NCBI GenBank assembly: GCA_014653835.1
Contig: JACWDY010000002.1
Coordinates: forward strand, 1-64,000
Source: Pelagibacterales bacterium SAG-MED28
GTDB taxonomy: Bacteria; Pseudomonadota; Alphaproteobacteria; Pelagibacterales; Pelagibacteraceae
DNA: 64,000 nt
Reading direction: 5' to 3'
Shown here one piece after another: positions 11,231-22,321 of this stretch (positions within the stretch are counted from its first letter, which is position 1; the number at the start of each line of letters is the position of its first letter). A program made the translations under genes and the position numbers. Under the pieces are notes generated by a model. That model made no database searches. It saw only the letters and a list, made by a program, of their open reading frames with translations, and was not told the origin of the DNA.

Positions 11231-11308
11231 TGGCGCGCCGGATAGGAGTCGAACCCATAACCTCCGGAGCCGAAATCCGGCGCTCTATCCAGTTGAAGCT
11301 ACCGGCGC
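11231..11308 (-). tRNA. tRNA-Arg (anticodon TCG)
   Basis: Minus strand GCGCCGGTAGCTTCAACTGGATAGAGCGCCGGATTTCGGCTCCGGAGGTTATGGGTTCGACTCCTATCCGGCGCGCCA; 7-bp acceptor, CCGGA-TTTCGGC-TCCGG anticodon arm, GTTCGAC T-loop, encoded CCA. Confidence 0.96.
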
Positions 11309-11332
11309 AGTAACAATAATTTAGATTAATTT

Positions 11333-12313
11333 ATGAATAATACAATTAAATTTTCTGTAGACGCTCAAAATAGTGGAAAAAGGTTGGATGTTTTTTTAAC
11401 GAAAAATATCGAAAACTATACAAGATCATTCCTTAAAAAATTAATTGAGGACAAACAAGTAAAATTAAATAATAATTTTCTTATCTCTCCATCAACTAAA
11501 ATAAAATTTAAAGATCAAATTACAGTGCATATTGTTCAGAAGAATGAACAAAATATTATTCCTAAAAAGATAAAATTAGATGTGGTTTTTGAAGACAAAG
11601 ATGTTCTAGTCATTAATAAACCTAAAGGAATGGTTGTTCATCCAGGAGCAGGAAATTATGAGGATACTTTAGTCAACGCACTACTTTTTAAATATAAAAA
11701 AAATTTATCTAATGTTAATGGAACATTAAGACCAGGTATTGTTCATAGACTTGATAAAGAAACAAGTGGACTGTTAGTTGTTGCAAAAAATAATTTAGCA
11801 CACTCAAATTTAGGAAATCAATTTAGTAAACATACAATTAAGAGAAAATATTTATGTTTATCTTGGGGGGTAGTTCGACCTCTTAATGGAAAAATTAATA
11901 CATTAATCTCCAGAGATAAAAAAAATCGTCAATTGATGACGGCTAGCGATGTTAATGGAAAAAAAGCAATAACTAATTATAAAACAATTAAAGTTTTCAA
12001 CATAAAAGATATTCCAAAAATAAGTTTAATAGAATGCGAATTAGAAACTGGGAGAACACATCAAATAAGAGTTCATCTAAAATATAAAGGCACTTCTTTA
12101 CTTGGAGATAGGCAGTACGGAAAAAAAAATATAAAATTTAAAAAAATTAATTATGAATTTTTTGATAAATTAAACAAATTGTCTGGTCAGGCATTACACG
12201 CGAAAACTTTAGAATTTGCTCATCCTATAACAAACAAATTGATGTGTTTTAATTCAGATTTACCTAGTAGTTTTAAAAAAATATTGAAATTGCTTGAAAA
12301 TTTAAGTGATTGA
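11333..12313 (+). CDS. rluD: RluA-family pseudouridine synthase (RluD-like)
   Basis: S4-like N-terminus; 'GIVHRLDKETSGLLVVAKN' and 'ETGRTHQIRVHLKYKGTSLLGD'. Confidence 0.92.
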   Translation: MNNTIKFSVDAQNSGKRLDVFLTKNIENYTRSFLKKLIEDKQVKLNNNFLISPSTKIKFKDQITVHIVQKNEQNIIPKKIKLDVVFEDKDVLVINKPKGMVVHPGAGNYEDTLVNALLFKYKKNLSNVNGTLRPGIVHRLDKETSGLLVVAKNNLAHSNLGNQFSKHTIKRKYLCLSWGVVRPLNGKINTLISRDKKNRQLMTASDVNGKKAITNYKTIKVFNIKDIPKISLIECELETGRTHQIRVHLKYKGTSLLGDRQYGKKNIKFKKINYEFFDKLNKLSGQALHAKTLEFAHPITNKLMCFNSDLPSSFKKILKLLENLSD

Positions 12314-12343
12314 AATAATTTAATTCATATATAATTATTACTC

Positions 12344-13240
12344 ATGAGGAAAAAAAATCAAATTAATAGTCTTCCAGTTCCCTCGGTAGGTGGTTTGTCT
12401 ATTTATTTGGCACAGATTAAGAAGTTTCCTATGCTTGATGCGGAAGAAGAGTATATGCTAGCCAAAAATTGGAGGGAGAGTGGTAATTTAAAAGCTGCTC
12501 ATAAATTAGTTACTAGTCATTTGAGGTTAGTTGCTAAAATTGCAATGGGATACCGTGGCTATGGTCTTCCAGTAAATGAATTAATTTCAGAGGGAAATAT
12601 AGGTTTAATGCAAGCAGTAAAAAAATTTGACCCCGATAAAGGATTTAGACTTGCAACATATGCAATGTGGTGGATAAAAGCCTCAATACAAGAATATGTA
12701 TTGAGATCATGGAGTTTAGTTAAAATGGGTACCACAACAGCTCAGAAAAAGCTTTTTTTTAATTTAAAGAAACTTAAAAATCAAATTGCACCAGGACAAG
12801 ATGGAGACTTAAAAGATGAACAAGTTAATGAAATATCACAAAGGTTAAATGTGGAATCTCATGAAGTTGTAAACATGAATAGGAGAATGATGGGCCAAGA
12901 AAAATCTTTAAATGATCCTATTAAAAGCGGTGAAACAGATGAATGGCAAGATTGGTTAGTCGATAACAGCTTAGATCAAGAATTAATTATTTCTCAAAAA
13001 CAAGAGTACAATGACAAAAAAGAATTATTAAATAGTGCAATGAAAATATTAAATGGTAGGGAAAAAGAAATTATTTCTGCAAGAAGACTTTCCGAAGAAC
13101 CAAAAACTTTAGAAGAATTAAGCAAAAAATATAAAATTAGTAGAGAAAGAATACGTCAAATAGAAACAAAAGCATTTGAAAAATTGCAAAAATCTATGAT
13201 TAATGCAAGTAAATCAAAAAACTTACTTCCTGCAAATTAG
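12344..13240 (+). CDS. rpoH: RNA polymerase sigma-32 factor
   Basis: '[89 protein letters not shown]' is a sigma-32 signature. Confidence 0.96.
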   Translation: MRKKNQINSLPVPSVGGLSIYLAQIKKFPMLDAEEEYMLAKNWRESGNLKAAHKLVTSHLRLVAKIAMGYRGYGLPVNELISEGNIGLMQAVKKFDPDKGFRLATYAMWWIKASIQEYVLRSWSLVKMGTTTAQKKLFFNLKKLKNQIAPGQDGDLKDEQVNEISQRLNVESHEVVNMNRRMMGQEKSLNDPIKSGETDEWQDWLVDNSLDQELIISQKQEYNDKKELLNSAMKILNGREKEIISARRLSEEPKTLEELSKKYKISRERIRQIETKAFEKLQKSMINASKSKNLLPAN

Positions 13241-14529
13241 TTGCTAAAAGGATCTTCTACTAAAATTGTATCTTCTCTTTCAGGACTTGTGGAAATACTT
13301 GATATTCTTGCCCCAATAAAATCTTCAAGAGCATGTATATATTTTTTTGCATTATCAGGTAAATCTTTTAGGTTTCTTATTCCTTCTGTTTTAGTTTTCC
13401 ATCCAGGAAATGATTTATAAATTGGTTTTATATTAAATTGATCTTCGGATGCAGCTGGCAAATAATCAATTTTTTTACCATTTAATTCGTATTCTACGCA
13501 CATTTTAATTTCATCAAGTTCATCCAACACATCCAATTTAGTTAAAGCTATTCCATTTATTCCAGATATTTTTATTGTTTGTCTAACCAAAACAGCGTCA
13601 AACCAACCGCACCTTCTTTTTCTAGCAGTTACAGTTCCAAATTCTTTTCCTCTTCTTCCCAAATTTTCTCCAATGTCATTTTCTAGTTCTGTTGGAAAAG
13701 GCCCGCTACCTACTCTAGTAGTGTAAGCTTTAGTTATGCCCAATACATAATTAATCTTATCTGGACCTGATCCTGAGCCAGTTGCTGCCATAGCTGGGAC
13801 AGTATTTGATGATGTAACAAACGGATAAGTACCGTGATCCACGTCTAAAAGTATACCCTGCGCACCTTCAAAAAGTATTTTTTTTCTATCATTATTAAAT
13901 TGGTCTAATTTTAACCAAACAGGTTGAGCAAATTTTAGAATTTCTGGGGCTATTTTAAATAACTCTTTTTTTAATTCATTCTTTTCAAAAATTTTTTTAT
14001 TTAAACCTTTTCTAATTGCGTTATGATGCTGTAATACATTTTCTAGTCTATTATCTAGATTACTTTCAGATCTTAAATCCATAACTCTGATTGATCTTCT
14101 TCCAACTTTATCCTCATAACAAGGTCCAATACCTCGTCTGGTTGTACCAATTTTACCTATTCCTGCTGCGTCCTCTCTTATTTCATCCATCTCTTGATGA
14201 AATGGAAGTATTAGTGAAGCGGACTCAGAAATCATAAAATTTTCCGGGGTTACATCCACTCCTAGTTTTTTAATTTCTTCAATTTCACTTAATAATGCCC
14301 AGGGATCAATAACAACTCCATTTCCAAGGACAGAAATTTTTCCTTTTCTCACAATACCTGATGGAAGCAATCTTAACTTGAATACTTTTTTATCAATAAC
14401 TAGAGTATGACCAGCATTATGACCTCCTTGAAATCTAACAACAACATCCGCCTCACTGGACAGCCAATCTACTATCTTACCTTTTCCCTCATCTCCCCAT
14501 TGTGAACCAACTACAACAACATTTTTCAT
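13237..14529 (-). CDS. purA: Adenylosuccinate synthetase
   Basis: '[20 protein letters not shown]' and '[20 protein letters not shown]'. Confidence 0.97.
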   Translation of the reverse strand: MKNVVVVGSQWGDEGKGKIVDWLSSEADVVVRFQGGHNAGHTLVIDKKVFKLRLLPSGIVRKGKISVLGNGVVIDPWALLSEIEEIKKLGVDVTPENFMISESASLILPFHQEMDEIREDAAGIGKIGTTRRGIGPCYEDKVGRRSIRVMDLRSESNLDNRLENVLQHHNAIRKGLNKKIFEKNELKKELFKIAPEILKFAQPVWLKLDQFNNDRKKILFEGAQGILLDVDHGTYPFVTSSNTVPAMAATGSGSGPDKINYVLGITKAYTTRVGSGPFPTELENDIGENLGRRGKEFGTVTARKRRCGWFDAVLVRQTIKISGINGIALTKLDVLDELDEIKMCVEYELNGKKIDYLPAASEDQFNIKPIYKSFPGWKTKTEGIRNLKDLPDNAKKYIHALEDFIGARISSISTSPEREDTILVEDPFSN

Positions 14530-15341
14530 TAATTAAATTTTTTATTTATACTGATAGAATTTAAATGATTTATCGGACCGTTTCCTTTTCCTAAGTTTAA
14601 ATTAGATTTAATTGCTTCATTAACATATTTAATTCCTAACTCACAAGATTTAATCAGATCTTTTCCACATGATAAATATGTTGCTATTGAAGAAGATAAC
14701 GTACAACCGGTTCCATGTGTATTTTTTGAGTCATATTTTATACTATTGAAAACTTTTATTATTTTTTTATTGACTAAAATGTCATTCATTTTTGATGACT
14801 TTAAATGACCACCCTTAATCAGAACGTTTTTAGCACCATTATCAATTAATATTTTTCCAGCTTTAATCATATCTTTTGTCGAATTTATTTTAATTTTTGT
14901 TAAAATTTCAGCCTCCGGAATATTGGGTGTTATCAATAACGTATTTTTCATTAACTTTTTTTTTATATAGATTATTGCAATATTATTTATTAACTTTGTG
15001 CCCCCTTTTGCAACCATAACTGGGTCAAGCACTAATTTATTTAATTTTAATTTATTCAAAGATTTAATCACTGCCAAAATAACTTCTTTTGAATGGAGCA
15101 TTCCAATTTTAGTTGCACCTGGTCTAATGTCCTTTGCTGAAAATTCTATTTGATTACTTATCTCTTTAGGGTTAATGGGTACTATCGATTTTACTCCTGT
15201 TGTATTTTGAGCAGTGACTGCCGTGATTGCTGTCATTGCGTAACTACCTAATGAGGTAACAGTTTTAATATCCGCTTGGATTCCAGCCCCGCCAGATGAG
15301 TCTGAGCCTGCGATAATCAGAACTTTAGATTTTGGTTTCAT
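14529..15341 (-). CDS. thiD: Hydroxymethylpyrimidine/phosphomethylpyrimidine kinase
   Basis: '[38 protein letters not shown]' and '[18 protein letters not shown]'. Confidence 0.95.
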   Translation of the reverse strand: MKPKSKVLIIAGSDSSGGAGIQADIKTVTSLGSYAMTAITAVTAQNTTGVKSIVPINPKEISNQIEFSAKDIRPGATKIGMLHSKEVILAVIKSLNKLKLNKLVLDPVMVAKGGTKLINNIAIIYIKKKLMKNTLLITPNIPEAEILTKIKINSTKDMIKAGKILIDNGAKNVLIKGGHLKSSKMNDILVNKKIIKVFNSIKYDSKNTHGTGCTLSSSIATYLSCGKDLIKSCELGIKYVNEAIKSNLNLGKGNGPINHLNSISINKKFN

Positions 15342-16676
15342 CTATCTATTAATTGTTTTTTTTACAATATTTATACAATTATTCATCAAAGAATGATCAA
15401 ATGATTCGCACATAATTCTTATTTTAGGCTCTGTTCCAGATGGTCTGATAAGTAATCTACCTTTATTTTTGATAAGATCACTAGCTAATTTAATTGCTTT
15501 CTTACATTTAGATGACTCAATAATTTTTTTATCTTTCACTTCTATATTTAAAAGTTTTTGAGGAACTGGCTTATACACCTGAAACATTTTACTTGCTAAT
15601 TTACCTTTTCTTAAAGCAAATAAAGCCTCTAAAGCTACTAGAAGTCCATCTCCAGTAGTAGCAAATTTACCCAAAATTATATGACCTGATTGCTCCCCAC
15701 CTAAATTAAAATTATTTTTTTTCATCATTTCTTTTACATATCTATCGCCAACTTTTGATCTTTTGAAATTAATTTTTTTATTTAAAAAAAATTTTTCCAA
15801 TCCATAATTTGACATTAAAGTTCCAATTACTCCGCCTTTTAAAATTTTTTTTCTTCTCCATCTACTAGCAATCATAGCAATAATTTGATCTCCATCAATT
15901 ATTTGCGATTTTTCATCACACATGATTACCCTGTCGGCATCCCCATCTAGGGCTATTCCAATATCTGCTTTAAATTTTCTAACATTTTTTTTTAAAACTT
16001 GAGGAAACGTAGAGCCGCATTTATAATTAATGTTTAAACCATTTGGTGTAACACCTATCGAATGTACTTTAGCACCTAAATCAGACAATATCTTTGGACC
16101 AGATTTATATCCTGCTCCATTTGCACAATCTAATACTATTCTCATTCCTTTAAGACTAAAATTCTTAGGAAAATTTTTTTTTAAAATTTTAATATATTTA
16201 TCATTTCCATCCTCAAGCCTTTTTACTCTTCCTAATAATTTTGATTTTGAGAGCTGAGTTGTTGTTTTTGTATCAATTAAATTTTCAATTTTTTTTTCAA
16301 TATCATCTGATAATTTCATACCATCTGGACCAAATAATTTTAGTCCGTTATCATGAAAAGGGTTGTGAGATGCAGTAATCATAATTCCTAAATTAGCTCT
16401 CATTTTTTTTGTAAGCATAGCCAATCCATTTGTCGGAAGCGGTCCTAACGTAAATATATGCATTCCAGCTGAAGTTAATCCTGAAACTAAAGCTGGTTCA
16501 AGGGTATAGCCGGATAATCTAGTGTCTTTTGCTATTATAGCAATTTGTTTTTTTTTTTTTAAATTTTTAAAGTACGTACCCGCAGCAAGACCAAATTTAA
16601 AAAATTTTTCACCATTGATATTTCCGATATTAACTTTCCCTCTTATTCCGTCTGTTCCAAAGTATTTTTTCTTCAT
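15342..16676 (-). CDS. glmM: Phosphoglucosamine mutase
   Basis: 'YFGTDGIRGKVN', 'GIMITASHNPFHDNGLKLFGPDG', 'LLIRPSGTEPKIRIMCE'. Confidence 0.96.
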   Translation of the reverse strand: MKKKYFGTDGIRGKVNIGNINGEKFFKFGLAAGTYFKNLKKKKQIAIIAKDTRLSGYTLEPALVSGLTSAGMHIFTLGPLPTNGLAMLTKKMRANLGIMITASHNPFHDNGLKLFGPDGMKLSDDIEKKIENLIDTKTTTQLSKSKLLGRVKRLEDGNDKYIKILKKNFPKNFSLKGMRIVLDCANGAGYKSGPKILSDLGAKVHSIGVTPNGLNINYKCGSTFPQVLKKNVRKFKADIGIALDGDADRVIMCDEKSQIIDGDQIIAMIASRWRRKKILKGGVIGTLMSNYGLEKFFLNKKINFKRSKVGDRYVKEMMKKNNFNLGGEQSGHIILGKFATTGDGLLVALEALFALRKGKLASKMFQVYKPVPQKLLNIEVKDKKIIESSKCKKAIKLASDLIKNKGRLLIRPSGTEPKIRIMCESFDHSLMNNCINIVKKTINR

Positions 16677-17731
16677 TTATTTATTAATGTTTCATATAAT
16701 AAGATACCTTGTTTAACTTCTTCAACATTATGCACTCTAAAAATTCTTACTCCTTGAGATAAAGAAAATAATATTGTAGATAAAGTTCCTCCCAATCTTT
16801 CCTTGGTATCAAAGGGTCCAGAAATTTGACCAATAAATCTTTTTCTAGAAGGTCCGATTAATACAGGAAAACCAAGTGAATGGAATACTGAAATCTTTTT
16901 TAAAATCATCAAATTATGTTTCAGGTTTTTTCCAAAACCAATACCAGGATCTAAAATAATTTTTCTGTTATACCTCTCAGATTTAAACTTTTTAATCTGA
17001 TTTTCAAAAAAATCGTAAATGTCTAACAAAACATGATTATATAATGGGTTTATTTGCATAGTTTGTGGAGTTCCTTGCATATGATGAACTATTTTCCATA
17101 AATTTTTATTTTTTACTACACTAAATGATTTTGGATCAAATCTAAAACACGAAACATCGTTAATTATATCTGCATCTTTTTTTATTGAAAAATCCATCAC
17201 TTGAGATTTTCTTGTATCTATTGACAATAATATCTCAGGAAATTTTTTTTTAAATTGTTCTATTACTTTTTCTAATCTTTTAAGCTCATTTTTTTGAGAT
17301 ATAATTTTAGATCCAGGTCGTGTGGACTCTCCTCCTATATCTATAATTTCTGCACCAGCTTTTTTCATTAGCATTATCTTTTGAATAGCTTTTCGAGTTG
17401 AATTAAACTTACCACCGTCTGAAAAACTATCTGGAGTCATATTTAAAATTCCCATCAAAATATGACTTTTGTTCCCTAAAAATTCTCTTTTTGAAATTAT
17501 TTTTTTTATATCTTGAGATATTTTGTTTTTAATAGATGGAGGTAATTTTTTGATATTTTTAATGTCTATAATTTTTGACTTTATCTTTTTTTTATTTCTA
17601 CTAAAAATTTCAATTTGATTAAATGATATACTATCGTTACCACAGAGTGGGAGTGTTAATTTGGCTTTAATTAATTTTTTTGAATTTAGGCCATAGAAAA
17701 AATTACACGCACGAGTGTAATATTTTCTCAT
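16673..17731 (-). CDS. folP: Dihydropteroate synthase
   Basis: 'LMGILNMTPDSFSDGGKFN', 'IIDIGGESTRPGS', 'IILDPGIGFGKNLKHN'. Confidence 0.94.
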   Translation of the reverse strand: MRKYYTRACNFFYGLNSKKLIKAKLTLPLCGNDSISFNQIEIFSRNKKKIKSKIIDIKNIKKLPPSIKNKISQDIKKIISKREFLGNKSHILMGILNMTPDSFSDGGKFNSTRKAIQKIMLMKKAGAEIIDIGGESTRPGSKIISQKNELKRLEKVIEQFKKKFPEILLSIDTRKSQVMDFSIKKDADIINDVSCFRFDPKSFSVVKNKNLWKIVHHMQGTPQTMQINPLYNHVLLDIYDFFENQIKKFKSERYNRKIILDPGIGFGKNLKHNLMILKKISVFHSLGFPVLIGPSRKRFIGQISGPFDTKERLGGTLSTILFSLSQGVRIFRVHNVEEVKQGILLYETLINK

Positions 17732-17736
17732 AGTAT

Positions 17737-19635
17737 TTAAATAGCTGGCTTAGGTTTTAATCCTAGCGATCCAAGAGCAGATGATGAACTTTTACCATCA
17801 TCTTTATCCTCTTCCTTAAATGATCTAGTGGGCTTAACATCTCTTAAAATCAAATCTCTAATTTCATCTCCTGATAAAGTTTCATAGATTAAAAGAGCTT
17901 TAGCAAGTTTGTGAAGATCATCAATTTTATCTTTTAAAATTTGTTTAGCTCTTTCATAGCCCTTATCTACAATCTTTTTAACTTCAGCATCAATTTTTTT
18001 AGCTGTCTCTTCAGACATATTTTGACTTTTTGTTACAGATCGACCTAGAAATACTTCTTCCTCATTTTCTCCGTAAGCTATAGTGCCCAACTCTGTAGTC
18101 ATTCCATATTTTGTAACCATATTTTTTGCTAGTTTTGTTACCATATCAATATCGGATGAGGCCCCTGATGTAACTTTATCATGGCCAAAAATTATTTCTT
18201 CAGCAATTCTTCCGCCCATAGCAACTGCGATATCAGAGTGCATTTTTTCTCTCGTTACAGAGAGTTGATCTCTTTCTGGTAATCTCATAACCATACCCAG
18301 GGCTCTTCCTCTTGGAATAATTGTTGCTTTATGTATTGGATCAGAAGCTTTTTCGTTTAAAGCTACTATCGCATGACCACCTTCATGATACGCTGTAAGT
18401 TTTTTTTCATCTTCAGACATGACCATAGATCTTCTCTCGGCTCCCATCATTACTTTATCTTTCGCTTCCTCAATATCAGACATTGTTACAACTCTTTTAT
18501 TTTTTCTAGCAGCAAGCAAAGCTGATTCATTAATTAAATTTGCTAAATCAGCTCCAGAAAATCCTGGAGTACCTCTTGCTATTGTTCTTAATTTCACATC
18601 TGGGCCAGTGCTAATTTTTTTAACGTGTACTTTCAAAATGGCTTCTCGACCAATTATATCTGGATTTCCAACAACTACTTGTCTGTCAAATCTCCCTGGT
18701 CTTAATAAAGCAGGATCTAAAACGTCTGGTCTGTTGGTGGCGGCAATCAAAATAATTCCTTCGTTAGTATCAAAACCATCCATCTCAACTAATAATTGGT
18801 TAAGAGTTTGTTCTCTTTCATCATTTCCTCCACCTAATCCTGCACCTCGACTTCTTCCTACGGCATCTATTTCATCAATAAATATTATACATGGAGAATG
18901 TTTTTTTCCTTGCTCAAACATGTCTCTAACTCTAGAGGCTCCAACACCTACAAACATTTCAACGAAGTCTGAACCAGAAATTGAAAAGAATGGTACGTTG
19001 GCTTCACCAGCAATAGCTTTAGCCAACAAAGTTTTTCCAGTTCCTGGAGGTCCAATTAAAAGAGCACCCTTAGGAATTTTTCCTCCTAGACGGCTAAATT
19101 TTTTTGGATCTTTTAAAAACTCAACTATCTCTTCTACTTCTTCTTTAGCTTCTTCTACACCAGCTACATCGTTAAAAGTAACTTTTCCTTGAGCTTCGTT
19201 CAATAATTTTGCTTTTGATCTTCCAAATCCCATCGCCCCGCCTTTTCCCCCTTGCATTTGACGCATAAAAAATATCCAGACACCGATAAGTAAAAGCATA
19301 GGAAACCATGATAATAAAATTCCTAAAAGTGACGGCATTTTATCTTCTTGCGCACTAGCAACTATGCTGACACCTTTCGATGAAAGTTTATCAACTAATT
19401 CAGGGTAATTTGGCGAATAAGTTTTAAATGTATTTCCATCAGCTAACACCCCGGAAATATTATTTCCTTGAATTTTAACCTCCACAACTCTTCCAGCATC
19501 TACCTCATTTAAAAAATTGGAAAATGGTAATAAATTTTTATTAGAGTTGTTTTTATTTGGATCTTGAAACATATTGAATAGCCCAACTGAGAGGAGGACT
19601 ATTATGACCCACATTATTAAATTTTTTACATTCAT
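17737..19635 (-). CDS. ftsH: ATP-dependent zinc metalloprotease FtsH
   Basis: '[51 protein letters not shown]' plus HEGGH zinc motif. Confidence 0.98.
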   Translation of the reverse strand: MNVKNLIMWVIIVLLSVGLFNMFQDPNKNNSNKNLLPFSNFLNEVDAGRVVEVKIQGNNISGVLADGNTFKTYSPNYPELVDKLSSKGVSIVASAQEDKMPSLLGILLSWFPMLLLIGVWIFFMRQMQGGKGGAMGFGRSKAKLLNEAQGKVTFNDVAGVEEAKEEVEEIVEFLKDPKKFSRLGGKIPKGALLIGPPGTGKTLLAKAIAGEANVPFFSISGSDFVEMFVGVGASRVRDMFEQGKKHSPCIIFIDEIDAVGRSRGAGLGGGNDEREQTLNQLLVEMDGFDTNEGIILIAATNRPDVLDPALLRPGRFDRQVVVGNPDIIGREAILKVHVKKISTGPDVKLRTIARGTPGFSGADLANLINESALLAARKNKRVVTMSDIEEAKDKVMMGAERRSMVMSEDEKKLTAYHEGGHAIVALNEKASDPIHKATIIPRGRALGMVMRLPERDQLSVTREKMHSDIAVAMGGRIAEEIIFGHDKVTSGASSDIDMVTKLAKNMVTKYGMTTELGTIAYGENEEEVFLGRSVTKSQNMSEETAKKIDAEVKKIVDKGYERAKQILKDKIDDLHKLAKALLIYETLSGDEIRDLILRDVKPTRSFKEEDKDDGKSSSSALGSLGLKPKPAI

Positions 19636-19732
19636 AACTATTTAAATAATCATTAATTGCTTTTTAACAAGTATATTTTAAAACATATTGAGTTGTAAAT
19701 AAGACAAAAAGGGACTAATTTGATAAAAAAGT

Positions 19733-20752
19733 TTAAGGTTTTTCTACTTTTAAGCATAAATGTTCACCTTTTTTAAAAAAGATACATCCTCCAAGAGTAG
19801 AATTTTTAAAATCATTTTTATCTATATTATTTATTAAATTTTCTACTTTTTTAGATCTCAAATCATAATAATTACTTTTAAATTGTTTTATTGATTGATT
19901 TATAACAGCAATTTTGATGTCCTTATTAAGATCTTTATACTTTTTAAAATTTATTAAAATTCCGCTTTTTGACTTTTTTATTAATTCTTTAAAAGTTTTA
20001 TTTAAATATCCCTCTAAGGTTGTTTTGCTTAGAGATAAGTTTTGAATAGACTTAAATATTTTCTCATATTTAATTCCACTTTTTTCTAAAGGTTTTTTTA
20101 AATTTCTTACTTTTGTTCTCAAATATTTTTCATTTTTATTAGATGGATCTTTAAAATACTTGCCAAAAATAGTTTTAGAAATTTTTATTAAAAATTGCTT
20201 TTGAGTATCTAATAAAGGCCTAAATAAAATTACCTGATTGTTAATCTTACTCAAAGATTTCATTGCAGACAATCCCTTTAATCCACTTCCTCTTGAAAGT
20301 CTTATTAAAAAAGTTTCGACTTGGTCTTCTAAATTATGGGCAGTTAAAATAACTTTAATGTTATTTTTTTTACAAAAGCTTTTAAGAATATCATATCTTA
20401 CATTTCTTGCTTCAGCCTGAATGTTTTTAGTAATTTTTTTTTTATTTATTAAAACTTTCAAGTTAAAGTATTTTTTTTTTAAGAGATTTTTAACCTTTTT
20501 AGCTTCCCGATTAGAATTCTTTCTAATATTGTGGTCTACAAGTAAGTAATAAAACTTAGTCTTATTTCTAAAAGTATAAGCCTTTGTTAATGCAACAAGG
20601 GCAAGGCTATCTGGGCCTCCTGATACTGCTACTAAATATTTTTTCTTCTTTAAAGAATCTAGTTTGCTTTTAAAATTTAAAAATATTGTTGATAAATCTT
20701 TATAATCTTTAAAACCGTTTTTAAGATTTACACTTGAATTTTTTCTGCTCAT
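19733..20752 (-). CDS. tilS: tRNA(Ile)-lysidine synthase
   Basis: PP-loop 'YLVAVSGGPDSLALVAL', 'LTAHNLEDQVETFLIRLSRGSGLKGLSAM'. Confidence 0.92.
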   Translation of the reverse strand: MSRKNSSVNLKNGFKDYKDLSTIFLNFKSKLDSLKKKKYLVAVSGGPDSLALVALTKAYTFRNKTKFYYLLVDHNIRKNSNREAKKVKNLLKKKYFNLKVLINKKKITKNIQAEARNVRYDILKSFCKKNNIKVILTAHNLEDQVETFLIRLSRGSGLKGLSAMKSLSKINNQVILFRPLLDTQKQFLIKISKTIFGKYFKDPSNKNEKYLRTKVRNLKKPLEKSGIKYEKIFKSIQNLSLSKTTLEGYLNKTFKELIKKSKSGILINFKKYKDLNKDIKIAVINQSIKQFKSNYYDLRSKKVENLINNIDKNDFKNSTLGGCIFFKKGEHLCLKVEKP

Positions 20753-21683
20753 ACTGAGCTTTTTGTAACACAGACTTGTTAGCTTTTGGGTATTCTTTTT
20801 TAATACCTGATATCATTTTACATCCTTGATCTTTTTCGCCAAGCTGAACCATGGTTATTCCTAATTTTAAAAGATTGTCTGGTCCTTTTTTGCTTTTAGG
20901 GTAATTTTGGTATCCATCCAGATACGCGGTAGCTGCATCAGAATATAATTGTCTAATTCTAAAGGTTTCACCATACCAATACTGTGCACTTCCAGCTAAA
21001 TCATGATCTTTATTTTTATCGATGAATTCTTTTAATGCAAACTCTGCTGTTTCATAATCACCTATTTTCATAAAACTAACTGCAAACTCATATTGTTCTT
21101 CAGCAGGCTTGTCCGGAAGTAATGACTCTCTAGTTTCAGGTACTTCAGAAATAACTGTTTGCGCGCTTTCTATAGAATTAATTGACTGCTCCTTAGGTAA
21201 ATTTGAAGTTTGATAACCTGGAGCTGCTCCGAAATCTTGGGGTTTGGTAGATCCTGGAAGAACTGTCTGTTTTTGTTTTGTTGTACCAACTGTTCCTGTT
21301 TCTAAATCAGAAAACCGTAATTGAGTATCTGATTGAATTTTTGTAACTCTTGATGACAATTTATCTAACTTAAAATTAACTTCTTCAAACTTGTTTGTAA
21401 GTACTCTAAATTGATCCTCTATTTCATTTAATTTTAAAAGATGCTTAGTCATAATATCTTCGTTTAATCCGTCAGAACTTATTTTGCTTGAAGAGTTAAT
21501 TGAAGCAACATCAGATTTTTGATAAACAGCTTTTTCCAATGTTTTAAGATCTTTTGTAATTACTTGAATCTGATCGGAAATTGCTTTTAGATAAATTTCT
21601 TCTTCTTCCGCATAAATAGGATTAATAAAAAATATTAATACGGATGATAAAATAAGTGTTTTTAGTTTTATATCTACAAACAT
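20721..21683 (-). CDS. cpoB: Tol-Pal system protein YbgF/CpoB
   Basis: Signal peptide, coiled-coil N-terminus, C-terminal TPR region 'AEEQYEFAVSFMKIGDYETAEFALKEFIDKNKDHDLAGSAQYWYGE'; adjacent to pal/tolB. Confidence 0.9.
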   Translation of the reverse strand: MFVDIKLKTLILSSVLIFFINPIYAEEEEIYLKAISDQIQVITKDLKTLEKAVYQKSDVASINSSSKISSDGLNEDIMTKHLLKLNEIEDQFRVLTNKFEEVNFKLDKLSSRVTKIQSDTQLRFSDLETGTVGTTKQKQTVLPGSTKPQDFGAAPGYQTSNLPKEQSINSIESAQTVISEVPETRESLLPDKPAEEQYEFAVSFMKIGDYETAEFALKEFIDKNKDHDLAGSAQYWYGETFRIRQLYSDAATAYLDGYQNYPKSKKGPDNLLKLGITMVQLGEKDQGCKMISGIKKEYPKANKSVLQKAQYEQKKFKCKS

Positions 21684-21714
21684 GTTCTGTTTTTAATTAG
21701 ATAAAATGGCAAAA

Positions 21715-21750
21715 AAAAGACCCCTTAATTTTTAATTAAGGAGTCTTTGT
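21715..21750 (-). terminator. Rho-independent terminator downstream of pal
   Basis: Minus strand AAGACTCCTTAATTAAAAATTAAGGGGTCTT followed by a T run; long stem with one G-T type mismatch, located just 3' of pal. Confidence 0.85.
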
Positions 21751-21766
21751 ATTAGTTAAATATTGA

Positions 21767-22243
21767 TTAGTTTACTTTAACAGTTACGGATCTTCTATTT
21801 TGAGACCAAGCTAAAGGTGACGAAGCTGGGTTAACAGGTTTTTCTTTACCATAACTTATTACAGAAATTCTTTTTCCTGAAATTCCATAAGTCATTAAAT
21901 AATCTCGAGCAGCATTAGCTCTTCTTTCACCTAATGCTAAGTTATATTCTCTAGTTCCTCTTTCGTCTGCGTGACCTTCAATTGTGACATTAAGGTTTTT
22001 ATTTTTTCTTAAGTAAGTAGCTTGTTTTCTTAAAGTAGCTCTTGAAGCAGTAGTAAGTGAAGATTTGTTTGTAGCGAAAAATACTCTATCAGGTACTCCT
22101 GAAGCTAAATATTTTACAGTTTCAGTTCCTGTGTATACGTCTCCGTCAATGTCTCCAGATTTTTTTGCAGTAGAACAAGCACTTAATATTAAAGTGGCAA
22201 AGATAACTAGTAAAACATTTTTTAAATTCTTATTAAATATCAT
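21767..22243 (-). CDS. pal: Peptidoglycan-associated lipoprotein
   Basis: Lipobox 'LILSACSTA'; OmpA-like 'TIEGHADERGTREYNLALGERRANAARDYLMTYGI'. Confidence 0.96.
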   Translation of the reverse strand: MIFNKNLKNVLLVIFATLILSACSTAKKSGDIDGDVYTGTETVKYLASGVPDRVFFATNKSSLTTASRATLRKQATYLRKNKNLNVTIEGHADERGTREYNLALGERRANAARDYLMTYGISGKRISVISYGKEKPVNPASSPLAWSQNRRSVTVKVN

Positions 22244-22321
22244 TTTTTCCCCTGGGTTTGTTAATTGGTTTATTTCAAATTATTAGAAGTTATTCAAGTC
22301 TATTTTACTTAAATTTTAACA

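Noticed and set aside
18419-19192. 257 aa plus-strand ORF inside ftsH
   Set aside because: Fully antisense to a confidently assigned FtsH coding region; low-complexity S/P/I-rich translation typical of shadow ORFs.
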